Below are positions 19,874 through 28,691 of a stretch of 64,000 bases of DNA, piece by piece. The DNA comes from Agromyces soli. Its GTDB lineage: Bacteria > Actinomycetota > Actinomycetes > Actinomycetales > Microbacteriaceae. The position numbers and the translations under genes are program-made. The stretch is from positions 1,178,001-1,242,000 of the forward strand of contig NZ_CP094533.1 in the NCBI RefSeq assembly GCF_022811605.1, written 5' to 3'. Numbering within the stretch: the stretch's first letter is position 1; each line of letters begins with the position of its first letter. Below the pieces are notes generated by a model. It had not been told where the DNA came from. It saw only the letters and a list, made by a program, of their open reading frames with translations, and did no database searches.

Positions 19874-20920
19874 GTGGATGTTGCCACCGACGTGGAACGC
19901 TTCGGAACCCTCTCCTTCGGTCACTACGGCCCGCTCGGCGGTGGGCGCGAGCTCAGCGCCGCCGACTCGATGCTGCAGGCGATCGACCTCGCCCAGGGCA
20001 TGGACGAGCTCGGCGTCAACGGCGCCTACTTCCGCGTGCACCACTTCGCGCGCCAGCAGGCCGGGCCCATGCCGCTCCTCGCCGCGATCGCGGCGCGCAC
20101 CGAGCGCATCGAGGTCGGCACCGGCGTCATCGACATGCGCTACGAGAACCCGCTGCACCTCGCCGAGGACGCGGCCGCCGTCGACCTCATCTCGGGCGGG
20201 CGACTCGCGCTCGGCGTGAGCCGCGGATCACCCGAGACCGTGGTGCGCGGCTACGAGGCGTTCGGCTACACCGGCTCGCAGGATCCCCGAGGGGCCGACC
20301 TCGCCCGTGACCACTTCGCCCGCTTCCTGCAGGCGATCGAGGGCGAGGGGCTCGCGGAGCGGGATGCCTCGTCGCCGTTCGGCGGCGGCACCGGACTGCA
20401 GCGCATCGAACCGCACAGCCCGGGTCTGCGCTCCCGGATCTGGTGGGGCGCCGGCAGCCGCGACACCGCCGAGTGGGCGGGTCGCGCGGGCGTGAACCTC
20501 ATGTCGTCGACGCTCCTCACCGAGGACCGCGGCATCCCCTTCGACGAGCTGCAGGCCGAGCAGATCGAGGCGTTCCGGGCCGCCTGGCGCGAGGCCGGGC
20601 ACGCGGGCGAGCCGCGCGTCTCCGTGAGCCGGTCGATCTTCCCGATCACGACGGCCGAGGACGAGCTCTACTTCGGCGGGCGCGACGAGTCGGACGGCGT
20701 CGGCTACATCGACGGCTTCCGCTCGACGTTCGGCAAGACCTACGCCGACACCCCCGAGCGCCTCGTGGAGCAGTTGCAGCGAGACGCGGCGATCCGATCG
20801 GCCGACACCCTCATGCTCACGATCCCGTCGCAGCTCGGCGTCGCGTTCAACCTGCGGCTGATCGCGGCGTTCGCGGAGCACGTCGCCCCGAGCCTCGGCT
20901 GGAAGCCGACGACGGCCTGA
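19874..20920 (+). CDS. LLM-class flavin-dependent oxidoreductase
   Basis: A 348-residue luciferase-like monooxygenase (TIM-barrel fold, FMN or F420). The N-terminal GTLSFGHYGPLGGG, the GTGVIDMRYENPLHLAEDAA segment (about residues 81-100) and the GGRLALGVSRGSPE motif (about 109-122) are characteristic. The subgroup and substrate are unknown. Possible starts are an ATG at 19850 and GTGs at 19874 and 19892. I chose 19874 from the -10 spacing; the protein core is the same in all cases. Confidence 0.85.
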   Translation: MDVATDVERFGTLSFGHYGPLGGGRELSAADSMLQAIDLAQGMDELGVNGAYFRVHHFARQQAGPMPLLAAIAARTERIEVGTGVIDMRYENPLHLAEDAAAVDLISGGRLALGVSRGSPETVVRGYEAFGYTGSQDPRGADLARDHFARFLQAIEGEGLAERDASSPFGGGTGLQRIEPHSPGLRSRIWWGAGSRDTAEWAGRAGVNLMSSTLLTEDRGIPFDELQAEQIEAFRAAWREAGHAGEPRVSVSRSIFPITTAEDELYFGGRDESDGVGYIDGFRSTFGKTYADTPERLVEQLQRDAAIRSADTLMLTIPSQLGVAFNLRLIAAFAEHVAPSLGWKPTTA

Positions 20921-20988
20921 CGGGCCGCACGGGCGGCTGGGCTACGGCGGACGTCGTGCGAGGGGACACCGGTCTCGACGTCGTCGGC

Positions 20989-20994
20989 TAGCGT
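20989..20994 (+). promoter_or_regulatory. Leaderless -10 element of the 120-residue membrane protein gene
   Basis: TAGCGT ends seven bases before the ATG at 21002, although the intervening CGAAGGG could also act as a weak ribosome-binding site. Confidence 0.45.
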
Positions 20995-21001
20995 CGAAGG
21001 G

Positions 21002-21364
21002 ATGACCGAGACAGCCGCCGTCGAGCGCCGCGCCCGGCGCCGCGCGGATGCCGGGTTCCTCGCCTGCCTGGTCGGCCCCCTGGTGGTCGCGGTGCTCCTG
21101 AACGCGGTCATCCGCCCGTGGCTCGCCGCGGGGATCGGAGGCGAGCGGCGTTCGAGCGGTTCGGGTGTGCGGTCGAACGACACCTGGTGGAGGTTCGATC
21201 CGGCGACGCAGGCGGAGCATCCGCTCCTCACCGGGTTCCTCGAGACCTCGGACGGTGCCATCGCGATGTTGGCGCTCGGCGCGACGGTCGTGCTGCTGCT
21301 CGGCCGCTGGGCGGTGCGCGCCGTCCGCGCGCGCCGCGCCGAGCGCGAGGCGTCCGCCCGCTAG
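21002..21364 (+). CDS. Small two-helix membrane protein, unknown function
   Basis: A 120-residue protein with an Arg-rich N-terminus, a hydrophobic segment at about 18-38, a polar loop containing NDTWWRFDPATQAEHPLL, and a second segment at about 82-102 ending in an Arg-rich tail. The topology suggests both ends in the cytoplasm. I recognise no family. GC3 bias and the upstream -10 support a real gene. It converges with the ASCH gene, with three bases between the stops. Confidence 0.65.
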   Translation: MTETAAVERRARRRADAGFLACLVGPLVVAVLLNAVIRPWLAAGIGGERRSSGSGVRSNDTWWRFDPATQAEHPLLTGFLETSDGAIAMLALGATVVLLLGRWAVRAVRARRAEREASAR

Positions 21365-21367
21365 GGA

Positions 21368-21865
21368 CTACCGATCGGCGTGCTCTGGCGGCCAGACCAC
21401 CTCGAAGCGCTCGAAGACGATGTCGTGCGCCTCGGTCCACGCGATGCCGAGGGCGGCTCCGACGCGGGTCCAGTAGTCGCGATGCCCCTCGCGCCAGCTC
21501 GCGAGGGAGCGGTCGCCCTCGCCCTCGTCGAATGCGAAGCGCTCGTCGACACTCGTGAAGGGCCCGACGCGCAGCTCGACCGAGCGGAGCACGACGCGGG
21601 GCCGACCCGTCGAGTCGCAGGCGATCCAGTGGCTGCCGACGCGCGGCAGCGGCGCGGCCTCGGCCTCGAACTCCGCGACGAGTCCCGCGGTGGCCCGCTT
21701 CGGCCCGTGGATGACGAGGTCGAGGAGTTCGTCGGTGAGCTCGGGGTGGTCGCCGAAGCGTTCGATCGAGGGCGCCTCGTCCTCGACCCAGTGAGCCGGG
21801 GCGGAGGCGCGGTACTCGGCCCAGAGGGCGTGGGCGGCGTCGGTGTCGATCGGCGCGTTGTCCAT
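21368..21865 (-). CDS. ASCH domain protein
   Basis: A 165-residue protein with the ASCH fold pattern: an N-terminal helix (about 10-20), GPKRATAGLVAEFE (about 54-67), the GSHWIACDSTGRPRVVL strand pair and a C-terminal EAHDIVFERFEVVW strand. ASCH domains resemble PUA domains and are thought to bind RNA or modified nucleosides; some act as nucleases. The start at 21865 follows a CAGACT -10 by six bases. No partner gene indicates its role. Confidence 0.82.
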   Translation of the reverse strand: MDNAPIDTDAAHALWAEYRASAPAHWVEDEAPSIERFGDHPELTDELLDLVIHGPKRATAGLVAEFEAEAAPLPRVGSHWIACDSTGRPRVVLRSVELRVGPFTSVDERFAFDEGEGDRSLASWREGHRDYWTRVGAALGIAWTEAHDIVFERFEVVWPPEHADR

Positions 21866-21871
21866 GCTCCG

Positions 21872-21877
21872 AGTCTG
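21872..21877 (-). promoter_or_regulatory. Probable leaderless -10 of the ASCH gene
   Basis: On the minus strand, CAGACT ends six bases before the ATG at 21865. The same hexamer at the same spacing precedes the DUF1877 gene at 29180. Confidence 0.45.
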
Positions 21878-22061
21878 ACAGCCGCGGCGTGCGGTTCGCG
21901 CCCGCGCCATCCGCCGACCGGATCGGCCCAAGCGTCACGCCGCGTCATCTGCGGCGCCTTCCGGGCGAACTCCATGGTTTCTCATACGTTCGTGAGCCAC
22001 GCTGGAAGCCCGTCACCGCGGCCCGACGCGACCCGTCGAACACGATGAGCGAAAGAGTCCC

Positions 22062-22763
22062 ATGCAGAAGCGCACCAAGATCATGACCGCCTCGATCGCC
22101 GCCGCGGCACTCGTGCTCGGCGCGACCGCCGCCATCGCGGGCCCCATCATCTATCGGGACGTCATCGCAGCGAAGCCGGACACGGCCCCCACGGTCACCG
22201 CGGCCCCCGAGGCGAGCGCGAGCGACGCGGCGGAAGCCGGCGACCTCAGCGGTGCGTGGACGGTCGCCGACGGCTCCTTCGCGGGCTACCGGGTCGACGA
22301 GGTGCTGAACGGCACCGACGTCACCGTGACCGGCCGCACCGAGCAGGTCACGGGCGAGCTGACCGTCGCGGGACTGACGCTCGAGTCCGCCTCCTTCGAG
22401 GTCGACGTCGCCTCGATCGCGACCGACTCGGCGAACCGCGACGACTACTTCCGCTCCGAGGCGCTGCGCACCGACGAGTTCCCGACCGCGAGCTTCGTGC
22501 TCACCGAGCCGATCTCCGTGGATGCCGCACCGGCCGTCGGCGAGGTGCGGACGGTCCAGGCGACGGGCGAGCTCACGCTCGCGGGCGTCACCAAGCCGGT
22601 CACGGTCGAGCTGCAGGCAGTGCTGAACGGAGCGAGCGGGCAGGTCGCCGGCAGCATCCCGATCACCTTCGCCGACTTCGGCGTGGCGGCGCCGAACCTC
22701 GGCTTCGTGTCGGTCGAGCCGACCGGCACCGTCGAGTTCTCGCTGGAGCTCAGCCGCGCCTGA
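22062..22763 (+). CDS. YceI family lipid-binding protein, membrane-anchored or exported
   Basis: A 233-residue protein with a hydrophobic N-terminal segment (about 8-28) after KRTK, then an Ala/Glu-rich linker and a YceI domain (about 62-231). YceI hallmarks are GAWTVADGSFAGYRVDE, the SANRDDYFRSEALRTDEFP segment and GELTLAGVTKPV. YceI proteins form a lipocalin-like barrel that binds isoprenoid chains such as quinones. The N-terminus would place the domain outside the membrane. The start has an upstream AAAGAG. The end overlaps the 65-residue minus-strand ORF by 14 bases. Confidence 0.88.
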   Translation: MQKRTKIMTASIAAAALVLGATAAIAGPIIYRDVIAAKPDTAPTVTAAPEASASDAAEAGDLSGAWTVADGSFAGYRVDEVLNGTDVTVTGRTEQVTGELTVAGLTLESASFEVDVASIATDSANRDDYFRSEALRTDEFPTASFVLTEPISVDAAPAVGEVRTVQATGELTLAGVTKPVTVELQAVLNGASGQVAGSIPITFADFGVAAPNLGFVSVEPTGTVEFSLELSRA

Positions 22764-22947
22764 CCCGCACCGGATCGGCGAGCACGGTCGCGCTGCCGCG
22801 CCCGTCGCTGCCTTCGCGGCGGAACTCGTGGTCGGCGCCGCGGGCGCAGCGGCAGCGCACGCGGATGCGCTCGCCGCTCTCGGGGACGGTGAAGATCTCT
22901 GCGTGCTCGATGGGGGAGGCACCCGGGAAGGCGGGGGATCGGGTCAT
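22750..22947 (-). CDS. Small hypothetical protein (65 residues)
   Basis: A short ORF from ATG 22947, starting MTRSPAFPGASPIEHAEIF and containing CRCARGADHEF. Most third codon positions are G or C, and the composition is protein-like, so it is probably a real gene; two Cys and a His might bind a metal. No strong ribosome-binding site is visible (CTCAGGT just upstream). It converges with the YceI gene and overlaps its stop. No family recognised. Confidence 0.5.
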   Translation of the reverse strand: MTRSPAFPGASPIEHAEIFTVPESGERIRVRCRCARGADHEFRREGSDGRGSATVLADPVRVRRG

Positions 22948-23048
22948 ACCTGAGAGACGGCGGCGGGCGCCGCGGATGACGCGGATCCCTCGGTTGTGCA
23001 GCGGTTTCCCAGCTCCGCTGGAGCGGGCTGCAGCACCTCGAGGCCCGC

Positions 23049-24431
23049 TCAGTCGGTGGGCCCGTCGACGAGCCGGTCGCGCTGCAGCGGGCGCGTGAAC
23101 ACGCTCAGGTAGACCGCCTCGGCGAGCCCGGTCTCGCGGCTGGCGATCGCCTCGAACAGGAACCGATGGCCGCGCTTCACCTGCGCGGCGAGCGGCGCGT
23201 CCGCGACGAGCATGCGCATGCGCGCCTCGACGAGTCGGCCGATCTCGAGCAACAGGCGGTTCTCGGCCATGACGTACACCTGCCGGCGGAACGCGAACAT
23301 GCGGTCGAGCAACTCCTCGGTGCGTGCGAGCGGCGTGCGCTCCTCGGCGAGGAGGCACTGCTCGAGCAGGGCCAGCTCCTCGCGGGTGGGGCGTTGGGCG
23401 GCCAGGCGACTCGCGAGCACGTCGAGGGTGACGCAGATGTCGAAGAAGTCCCCGGCCTCCTCGGCGGGCACGGCCCGCACCCGGGCCGAGACGCGGCTCG
23501 TGCCGGCCGTCGCGAGGCCCTCGAGGGCGAGCGCGTCGATCGCCTGCCGCACGGGGATCCGCCCGACGCCGTACTCCTGCGCCAGCGTGCGCTCGGAGAG
23601 CACCTCGCCTGGCGCGCGCCGGCCGCCGACCACATCCGCACGGACGCCGTCGAGCACCAGCTGCGCGTCGCTGCACTCCCCGCTCACCGTCGATTCCGCG
23701 GCGGGCTCGGCGTCGAGCGCTGCGAGGCGAGCCCGCTCCGCCGACCAGGTGTGCGCCGGCTCACCGGTCAGGGCGCCGTCGAGCCGGCGCAGCATCCGCT
23801 CCTGCCGCGCCGCCCTGAGGTGGTCGCTGAACTCCGCCATCGCCGCTTCGACCGCGTCGGAGTCGCCACGCTCGAATGCGGACAGGAAGCGGCGATAGTA
23901 CGGCAGCGGCGCCGTCACCGACGGCTCCGCCAGGGCGAACATGCGCTGCGTCCGGCAGAGCAGCACATCGTGGATCTCGAGCAGCGGGCGGCTGCGGCTC
24001 GCCCGGTAGGCGTCCGAGCGGAACCGCATGCCGACCCTGGCGAGCTCGGCAGCGTCGCCGCGGGCCTCGGCCGACTCGGCGGCGTCGAGGTCGCGGCGGA
24101 AGCGCTCGACGTCGGCCGTGCTGCGGCGCATCGCCGCCCGCCGCACCGCGAGCCGGTCGAACGCACTGTGCAGCTCGGCGACATCGGCCACGTCGGAGCG
24201 CGTCATCACCCGCACGAAGCTGCCACGGCGGGGCAGTTGGTCGACCAGGCCGTCGAGCACCAGCCGGCGCATCGCGATGCGCACGGGCAGCCGGCTGACC
24301 TCGTACTCCTCGGCGATCGCGCGCTCGACGAGATGCTCGCCGCCCGGCCGCGTGCCGCCGATGATGTCGTCGCGGAGCCCCCGAAGGACCCGCTCGACGG
24401 CGGTGTCGTCGTTGCTGGGTGTCCTGGACAT
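23049..24431 (-). CDS. Duplicated GntR/FadR-type regulator (HTH-FCD-HTH-FCD)
   Basis: A 460-residue protein made of two full GntR regulators in one chain. Unit 1 has a winged HTH at about 11-75 (EEYEVSRLPVRIAMRRL) and an FCD-like ligand domain at about 80-225. Unit 2 has an HTH at about 255-320 (QEYGVGRIPVRQAIDAL) and an FCD region at about 325-455. A normal FadR-subfamily protein is about 230 residues. It would bind DNA as an intramolecular pseudo-dimer. The start is ATG 24431 after AGAGGG. It may control the permease/dehydrogenase operon next to it, or itself through the inverted repeat at its start. Confidence 0.82.
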   Translation of the reverse strand: MSRTPSNDDTAVERVLRGLRDDIIGGTRPGGEHLVERAIAEEYEVSRLPVRIAMRRLVLDGLVDQLPRRGSFVRVMTRSDVADVAELHSAFDRLAVRRAAMRRSTADVERFRRDLDAAESAEARGDAAELARVGMRFRSDAYRASRSRPLLEIHDVLLCRTQRMFALAEPSVTAPLPYYRRFLSAFERGDSDAVEAAMAEFSDHLRAARQERMLRRLDGALTGEPAHTWSAERARLAALDAEPAAESTVSGECSDAQLVLDGVRADVVGGRRAPGEVLSERTLAQEYGVGRIPVRQAIDALALEGLATAGTSRVSARVRAVPAEEAGDFFDICVTLDVLASRLAAQRPTREELALLEQCLLAEERTPLARTEELLDRMFAFRRQVYVMAENRLLLEIGRLVEARMRMLVADAPLAAQVKRGHRFLFEAIASRETGLAEAVYLSVFTRPLQRDRLVDGPTD

Positions 24432-24443
24432 CCCTCTAGGGAT
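24430..24443 (-). promoter_or_regulatory. Inverted repeat over the GntR start codon, candidate operator
   Basis: ATCCCT-N2-AGGGAT overlaps the start codon and ribosome-binding site of the duplicated GntR gene. A regulator bound here would block its own expression. The binding is inferred only from position and symmetry. Confidence 0.35.
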
Positions 24444-24447
24444 ACCA

Positions 24448-24482
24448 CAACGGCGCCCGGTCGGGGGAACCGGACGCCGTTG
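24448..24482 (-). terminator. Hairpin after the APC permease gene
   Basis: CAACGGCG-C-CCGGT and ACCGG-A-CGCCGTTG form a 13-pair stem with one internal mismatch and a 7-base loop. It lies 55 bases after the permease stop and before the GntR gene, separating the two transcripts. Confidence 0.65.
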
Positions 24483-24537
24483 CGGTCAGCCACGCCCCAC
24501 CGCCGGATCGACGACGACGAAGCGCGAGTCGTGGGGC

Positions 24538-25980
24538 CTAGCCGACGCCCTCGAGCGCGTCGGTCTCGGTGTTGCCGATCCGCGCGATGACCTCGGGGCG
24601 GCGCTTGGCGAGGTGCAGGTACCAGGCGATCGCCGCGATCATCGTCACGAGGAACAGGTAGGGGATGACGTTCAGCGGCCACGACGGCACCGGCCACACG
24701 TTCGCGAAGAACACGTAGGCCATGGCGACGACCGAGACGATCGCGCAGAACCACACGAGGCCGTTGCGCATCTTCTCGCGCTGCGTGTAGGCGACGCAGG
24801 CGATCGCGACGAGCGCGTACGCGACCATGTAGCCGTACGTGCCGTAGGTGTCGACCCACACGACGATGTCCATCGGGTTCACGCCGATCGCGAGCAGGAT
24901 CAGGTCGAGCACGATCGCGGCGGGGCCGGCGATGAGCAGCACCCGGTGCGGCGTGAGGTGACGGTCGTGGGTGCGGCCGAAGCGCTCGGCGACCACGCCC
25001 TCCTTGCCCATCACGTAGATGATGCGGCCGACGACGTTCAGGGGCGCGACCACGACGGCGAAGAAGGAGGCGCCGACGCCGAAGGTCAGGATGGGCGCGA
25101 ACCAGGCCGGCATGCCGATCTGCGTGGCGATCGCCTCGAGCGGGCTCGCGACGGTGCCGAGGTCCTCGCCGAGCACCGCGATCTGCGTGTAGGCGGCGAA
25201 GACGTACAGGATGCCGACGGTGACCGCGCTCCACATGATGGCGCGGGGGATCGCGGTGTACGGGTTGCGCGCCTCGCGGCCGAGCGCGTCGGCCGAGGAG
25301 AAGCCGACGAAGCCCAGGATGCCGAGCACCATGCCGGCGGCGACGCCCTGGAACGGCACGCCCTCGAAGGAGAACTGCGCCGGGTCCCAGGCGGCCGGGC
25401 CGGCCCAGACGAGGGCGAGTACGAGCAGGATCAGGATGATCGTGACCGAGACGAGCTCGAGCACGAGCGAGACGCGCGCCGAGAGGCGGATGCCTCGGAT
25501 CGTGAACAGCGTCGCGAGGCCGCCGAGCACGACGGCGAGCGCCATCGACCAGCCGAGTCCCTCGGCCGGCACGCCGATGAGCAGCAGGAACTGGTTCATG
25601 TACGACACGGCGCCGCCGAGCGAACCGGCAGCGATGCCCCAGCAGCCGACGAGGAGGGCGATGCCGGCGAGGTACGCGCCGAACGGGCCGAGGCCCTTCG
25701 ACACGTAGGTGTACAGCGAGCCGGCCGAGGCGTGCCGCTTCGCGAACACGGCGACGCAGTAGCCCACGGCGAGGATGACGAGGGTGGCCAGCACGAAGGA
25801 GAGCATCGTGCCGTTGCCCGCGCCGAGGTAGATGCCGGCGGCGGTGAACGCGATGACGGCGCTCGGGGCGATGTTGGCGATGGCCTGAGCGGCGAGCTCG
25901 GGCCCGCTCATGACGCCGCGGCGGAGCCCGGCGTCGACGGGGGCCTGCGCGGGGGCGCCGGCCTGGGTGGGGGCGGTCAT
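24538..25980 (-). CDS. APC-family amino acid/amine permease
   Basis: A 480-residue permease with about 12 hydrophobic segments. The first helix region IANIAPSAVIAFTAAGIYLG and the GFSSADALGREARNPYTAIPRAI loop (about 228-250) are typical of the APC superfamily (YbaT/EutP-like amino acid or ethanolamine permeases). It starts with ATG 25980 after GGAG, 47 bases downstream of the zinc dehydrogenase gene, so the two form one operon. A role in taking up the amine or alcohol handled by that pathway is inferred. Confidence 0.85.
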   Translation of the reverse strand: MTAPTQAGAPAQAPVDAGLRRGVMSGPELAAQAIANIAPSAVIAFTAAGIYLGAGNGTMLSFVLATLVILAVGYCVAVFAKRHASAGSLYTYVSKGLGPFGAYLAGIALLVGCWGIAAGSLGGAVSYMNQFLLLIGVPAEGLGWSMALAVVLGGLATLFTIRGIRLSARVSLVLELVSVTIILILLVLALVWAGPAAWDPAQFSFEGVPFQGVAAGMVLGILGFVGFSSADALGREARNPYTAIPRAIMWSAVTVGILYVFAAYTQIAVLGEDLGTVASPLEAIATQIGMPAWFAPILTFGVGASFFAVVVAPLNVVGRIIYVMGKEGVVAERFGRTHDRHLTPHRVLLIAGPAAIVLDLILLAIGVNPMDIVVWVDTYGTYGYMVAYALVAIACVAYTQREKMRNGLVWFCAIVSVVAMAYVFFANVWPVPSWPLNVIPYLFLVTMIAAIAWYLHLAKRRPEVIARIGNTETDALEGVG

Positions 25981-26027
25981 GCAACTCTCCAATGAGTCGG
26001 GTGGGGGAACGGGGGAAGAGCGGTGCG

Positions 26028-27125
26028 TCAGGGGATGAGGAGGGTGCGCAGCGCTTCGCCCGACTCGAGGTCGTCGAACGCTGCGGCGGCCTCGACGAGC
26101 GGGCGCCGGGCCGAGATGAGCGGGTCGAGCTTCAGCTGGCCGTCCATGTAGCGGTCGACGAGCGCGGGGATGTCGATCGAGGGGCGCACGGAGCCGTAGT
26201 TCGAGCCGAGGATGCGCTGGTCCGCTTCCGCGAGCACGAGCGGCTCGAAGCTGGCCTTCGCGCCGGTCGGCGGAAGGCCGACGATGACGGCGGCGCCGCC
26301 GAGGCCGAGCATGCGGATGGCCTGCTCGGTCGTGACGGTGCGGCCGATCGCGTCGAAGGCGTAGTCGACTCCGTCGGGGATGAGCTCGAACAGCTGCTCC
26401 ACGGCGTCTCCCTTCGAGGCGTCGATGCGATCGGTGGCGCCGAACTGCAGCGCCAGCTGGGTCTTCTCCGGCAGCACGTCGATCGCGACGATCCGCTCGG
26501 CGCCGGCGAGCTTCGCGCCCTGCACGACGTTCAGGCCGACGCCGCCGCAGCCGATGACGACGACGGTCGAGCCGGGTTCGACGGCCGCGGTGTTGAGGAC
26601 CGCGCCGACGCCGGTGGCGACGGCGCAGCCGACGACGGCGATGACGTCGAGGGGGGCGTCGTCGCGGACCTTCACCGCGCCGGATGCCGGGACGACGACC
26701 TCTTCGGCGAAGGAGGAGACGCCGAGGTAGTGGTGCAGTTCCTCGTCGCCGCTGCTCAGGCGCGAGGTGCCGTCGAAGAGCACGCCCTTCGGCGCGACGA
26801 CGGTGGCGACCTTCTGGCAGCGGGCCTCGTGGCCCGAGCGGCAGTAGCGGCACTCGCCGCACGGCGGCACCCAGCTGAGCACGACGTGGTCGCCGACGGC
26901 GAGCGAGGTGACGCCCTCGCCGAGCTCGACGACGACGCCGGAGCCCTCATGGCCCATGACGAGCGGGGCCGGGGCGTCCCATTCCCCCCGCTTGACGTGC
27001 AGGTCGGAGTGGCAGACTCCGGCCGCGGCGATCTTCACGCGGACTTCGCCGGCCTTCGGGGCGGCGAGGGCGACCTCGGCGACCTCGATCGGCGCCTCCG
27101 GCTCGCGGAAGACGATGGCTTTCAT
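26028..27125 (-). CDS. Zinc-dependent alcohol dehydrogenase
   Basis: A 365-residue medium-chain dehydrogenase. Catalytic zinc ligands fit Cys38 (GVCHSD) and His59-Glu60 (GHEG). The four structural Cys lie in PPCGECRYCRSGHEARC (about 87-103). The NAD motif is GCGGVGLNVV (about 192-201). The length and the DELHHYLG-type insert suit the class III / NDMA-dependent-like subgroup. The start is ATG 27125 after AAGGGAGC. It leads the operon with the APC permease and is divergent from a PucR-type activator, so it may oxidise an aminoalcohol or purine/amine-derived alcohol. The substrate is inference. Confidence 0.88.
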   Translation of the reverse strand: MKAIVFREPEAPIEVAEVALAAPKAGEVRVKIAAAGVCHSDLHVKRGEWDAPAPLVMGHEGSGVVVELGEGVTSLAVGDHVVLSWVPPCGECRYCRSGHEARCQKVATVVAPKGVLFDGTSRLSSGDEELHHYLGVSSFAEEVVVPASGAVKVRDDAPLDVIAVVGCAVATGVGAVLNTAAVEPGSTVVVIGCGGVGLNVVQGAKLAGAERIVAIDVLPEKTQLALQFGATDRIDASKGDAVEQLFELIPDGVDYAFDAIGRTVTTEQAIRMLGLGGAAVIVGLPPTGAKASFEPLVLAEADQRILGSNYGSVRPSIDIPALVDRYMDGQLKLDPLISARRPLVEAAAAFDDLESGEALRTLLIP

Positions 27126-27158
27126 GATGCTCCCTTGGATCTGTTGCTGGGCATGCCG

Positions 27159-27188
27159 ATGCTAGGCAGGGAGTCGAGGGTCCGTCAT
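27159..27188 (-). promoter_or_regulatory. Candidate promoter of the dehydrogenase-permease operon
   Basis: On the minus strand, ATGACG (-35, 27188-27183) and TAGCAT (-10, 27164-27159) are separated by 18 bases, about 33 bases upstream of the ATG at 27125. Between this promoter and that of pucR lies TTGC-N13-GCAA (27188-27208), a possible PucR site. Confidence 0.4.
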
Positions 27189-27230
27189 TGCGAAGAAGTG
27201 TGAAGCAAGGCTCATTCGATCGACATTCCG

Positions 27231-27236
27231 TACAAT
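27231..27236 (+). promoter_or_regulatory. Leaderless -10 element of the PucR-type regulator gene
   Basis: TACAAT ends six bases before the ATG at 27243. It is the closest match to a TATAAT-like -10 among the leaderless genes here. Confidence 0.55.
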
Positions 27237-27242
27237 CGAGGG

Positions 27243-28670
27243 ATGGCCCGACGACTCGACTCCGTCGCGGCGACGCTCGGCGGCGAACTCGTCGAGGGGC
27301 GCGTCGGCCCCTCGACCCCCGTCGACGCCGCCTTGCCGCTCGCCGACTTCGCGGTGGTCGGGCATCCCGCGTTCGCGACCCTCGTCGTCGGGACCGCGGC
27401 CGAACTCCGCGCGGCGCTCCGCTCGGGCGATGCGCGTTCGGCCGCGCTCGCCGGGGCCGTGCTCGTCGCCCCGACCGCGACGAACGCGCTGCGCGCCGCG
27501 CTCGCCGAGGCGGGGGCCACTGCCGTCTTCGGCCGGGGCCAGCCGCCCGAGCTGCTGCTCGCGGCGCTCGTCGCCCAGCTCGCCGACGACCGCGCCGCCG
27601 AGGACCGGCTCGTCACCACCGGCACCAAGGTGCTCACGCAGGTCGCCCGCCGCGGCGGCGCCCGGGCGGTCGTCGCCGAGCTCGCGCACCGGATCGACGG
27701 CTGGGCGGTGCTGCTCGACGTGCACGGCCAGGTCATCACGACCGCGGGCGCCGGCGGGCTGCACGTGCAGGACGCCGTGGCCGTCGCGTTCCACCGGCCG
27801 GTCCGGGTGCGGCATCCGGGCCTGCAGGTGCACGCCGTCGGTCCCGGCGAGGACCTCACCGCCTACCTCGTCGTCTCCACCCGGGAGGCCTCGACGAGCC
27901 GCACCCGCGATCTCGCCTCGCAGGCCGCCGCGCTCCTCGACCTCCTGCTGCGCACCCACGATCACGGCGGGACCGAACGGCTGGGCCGCTCGGTCATGGT
28001 GGACACGTTGCTCGCGGGTGGCGCCGAGGCATCCGAGCTCCTGCATCGCTGGGGCGTGCGCGACCGCAGCCTCACCGCCTTCGCGCTGACCAGCCGCTCG
28101 AAGGGCGTCGACCTCGAGCGACTGGTCACGCGTTGGCTCGACGAGCTCGGCGCCGTGCACGTCGTGACCGAGTCGCACGAGCGGGTCATCGGCTTCCTGC
28201 GCGACGGCCAGGTCGACGGCTTCGCCCGCCGGGTCGAGGAGTTCCTGCTCGACGGCCGGGTCGTGCTGCGGCTCGGGCTCGGTTCCTCGGCGCCGGTGGA
28301 CGGCCTCGCCCGCAGCGCCGGCGAGGCGCGGCAGGCGCACGAGGCGGCCGTCGCCGACGCCAGAGCGGTGGTGCGGTACCGCGCGCTGCCGACCGTCGCC
28401 TACGTGCTCGACCGGCTCGACGAGGATGCCTCGGCGCGCATCGGCGATCTGCTCGAGCCGCTCGCGGGCGGCGACGGTGAACTGCTGCGCACCCTGCGCG
28501 TCTACCTCGCCGAGCACGGCGCGCTCGGCGTGACCGCGACCGCCCTCGGCGTCCACCGGCAGACGCTCGCCTCGCGCCTGAATCGCATCGAGGAGCTCAC
28601 CGGGCTCTCGCTCGCGAGCCCCGACGACCGCACGGCGGCCTGGCTCGCCATCCGCGCGCTCGAGCGCTGA
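27243..28670 (+). CDS. PucR-family transcriptional regulator
   Basis: A 475-residue protein. An N-terminal PucR-like ligand region (about 1-130) is followed by a GGDEF-related middle domain (CdaR type, about 240-370) and a C-terminal HTH_30 (about 420-470, with GVTATALGVHRQTLASRLNRIEELTG). PucR proteins activate purine, amine or amino acid catabolic genes on binding an intermediate. It is divergent (117 bases) from the dehydrogenase-permease operon, its likely target. Confidence 0.88.
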   Translation: MARRLDSVAATLGGELVEGRVGPSTPVDAALPLADFAVVGHPAFATLVVGTAAELRAALRSGDARSAALAGAVLVAPTATNALRAALAEAGATAVFGRGQPPELLLAALVAQLADDRAAEDRLVTTGTKVLTQVARRGGARAVVAELAHRIDGWAVLLDVHGQVITTAGAGGLHVQDAVAVAFHRPVRVRHPGLQVHAVGPGEDLTAYLVVSTREASTSRTRDLASQAAALLDLLLRTHDHGGTERLGRSVMVDTLLAGGAEASELLHRWGVRDRSLTAFALTSRSKGVDLERLVTRWLDELGAVHVVTESHERVIGFLRDGQVDGFARRVEEFLLDGRVVLRLGLGSSAPVDGLARSAGEARQAHEAAVADARAVVRYRALPTVAYVLDRLDEDASARIGDLLEPLAGGDGELLRTLRVYLAEHGALGVTATALGVHRQTLASRLNRIEELTGLSLASPDDRTAAWLAIRALER

Positions 28671-28691
28671 GGCTCGTCGGGATCGGCGCGC

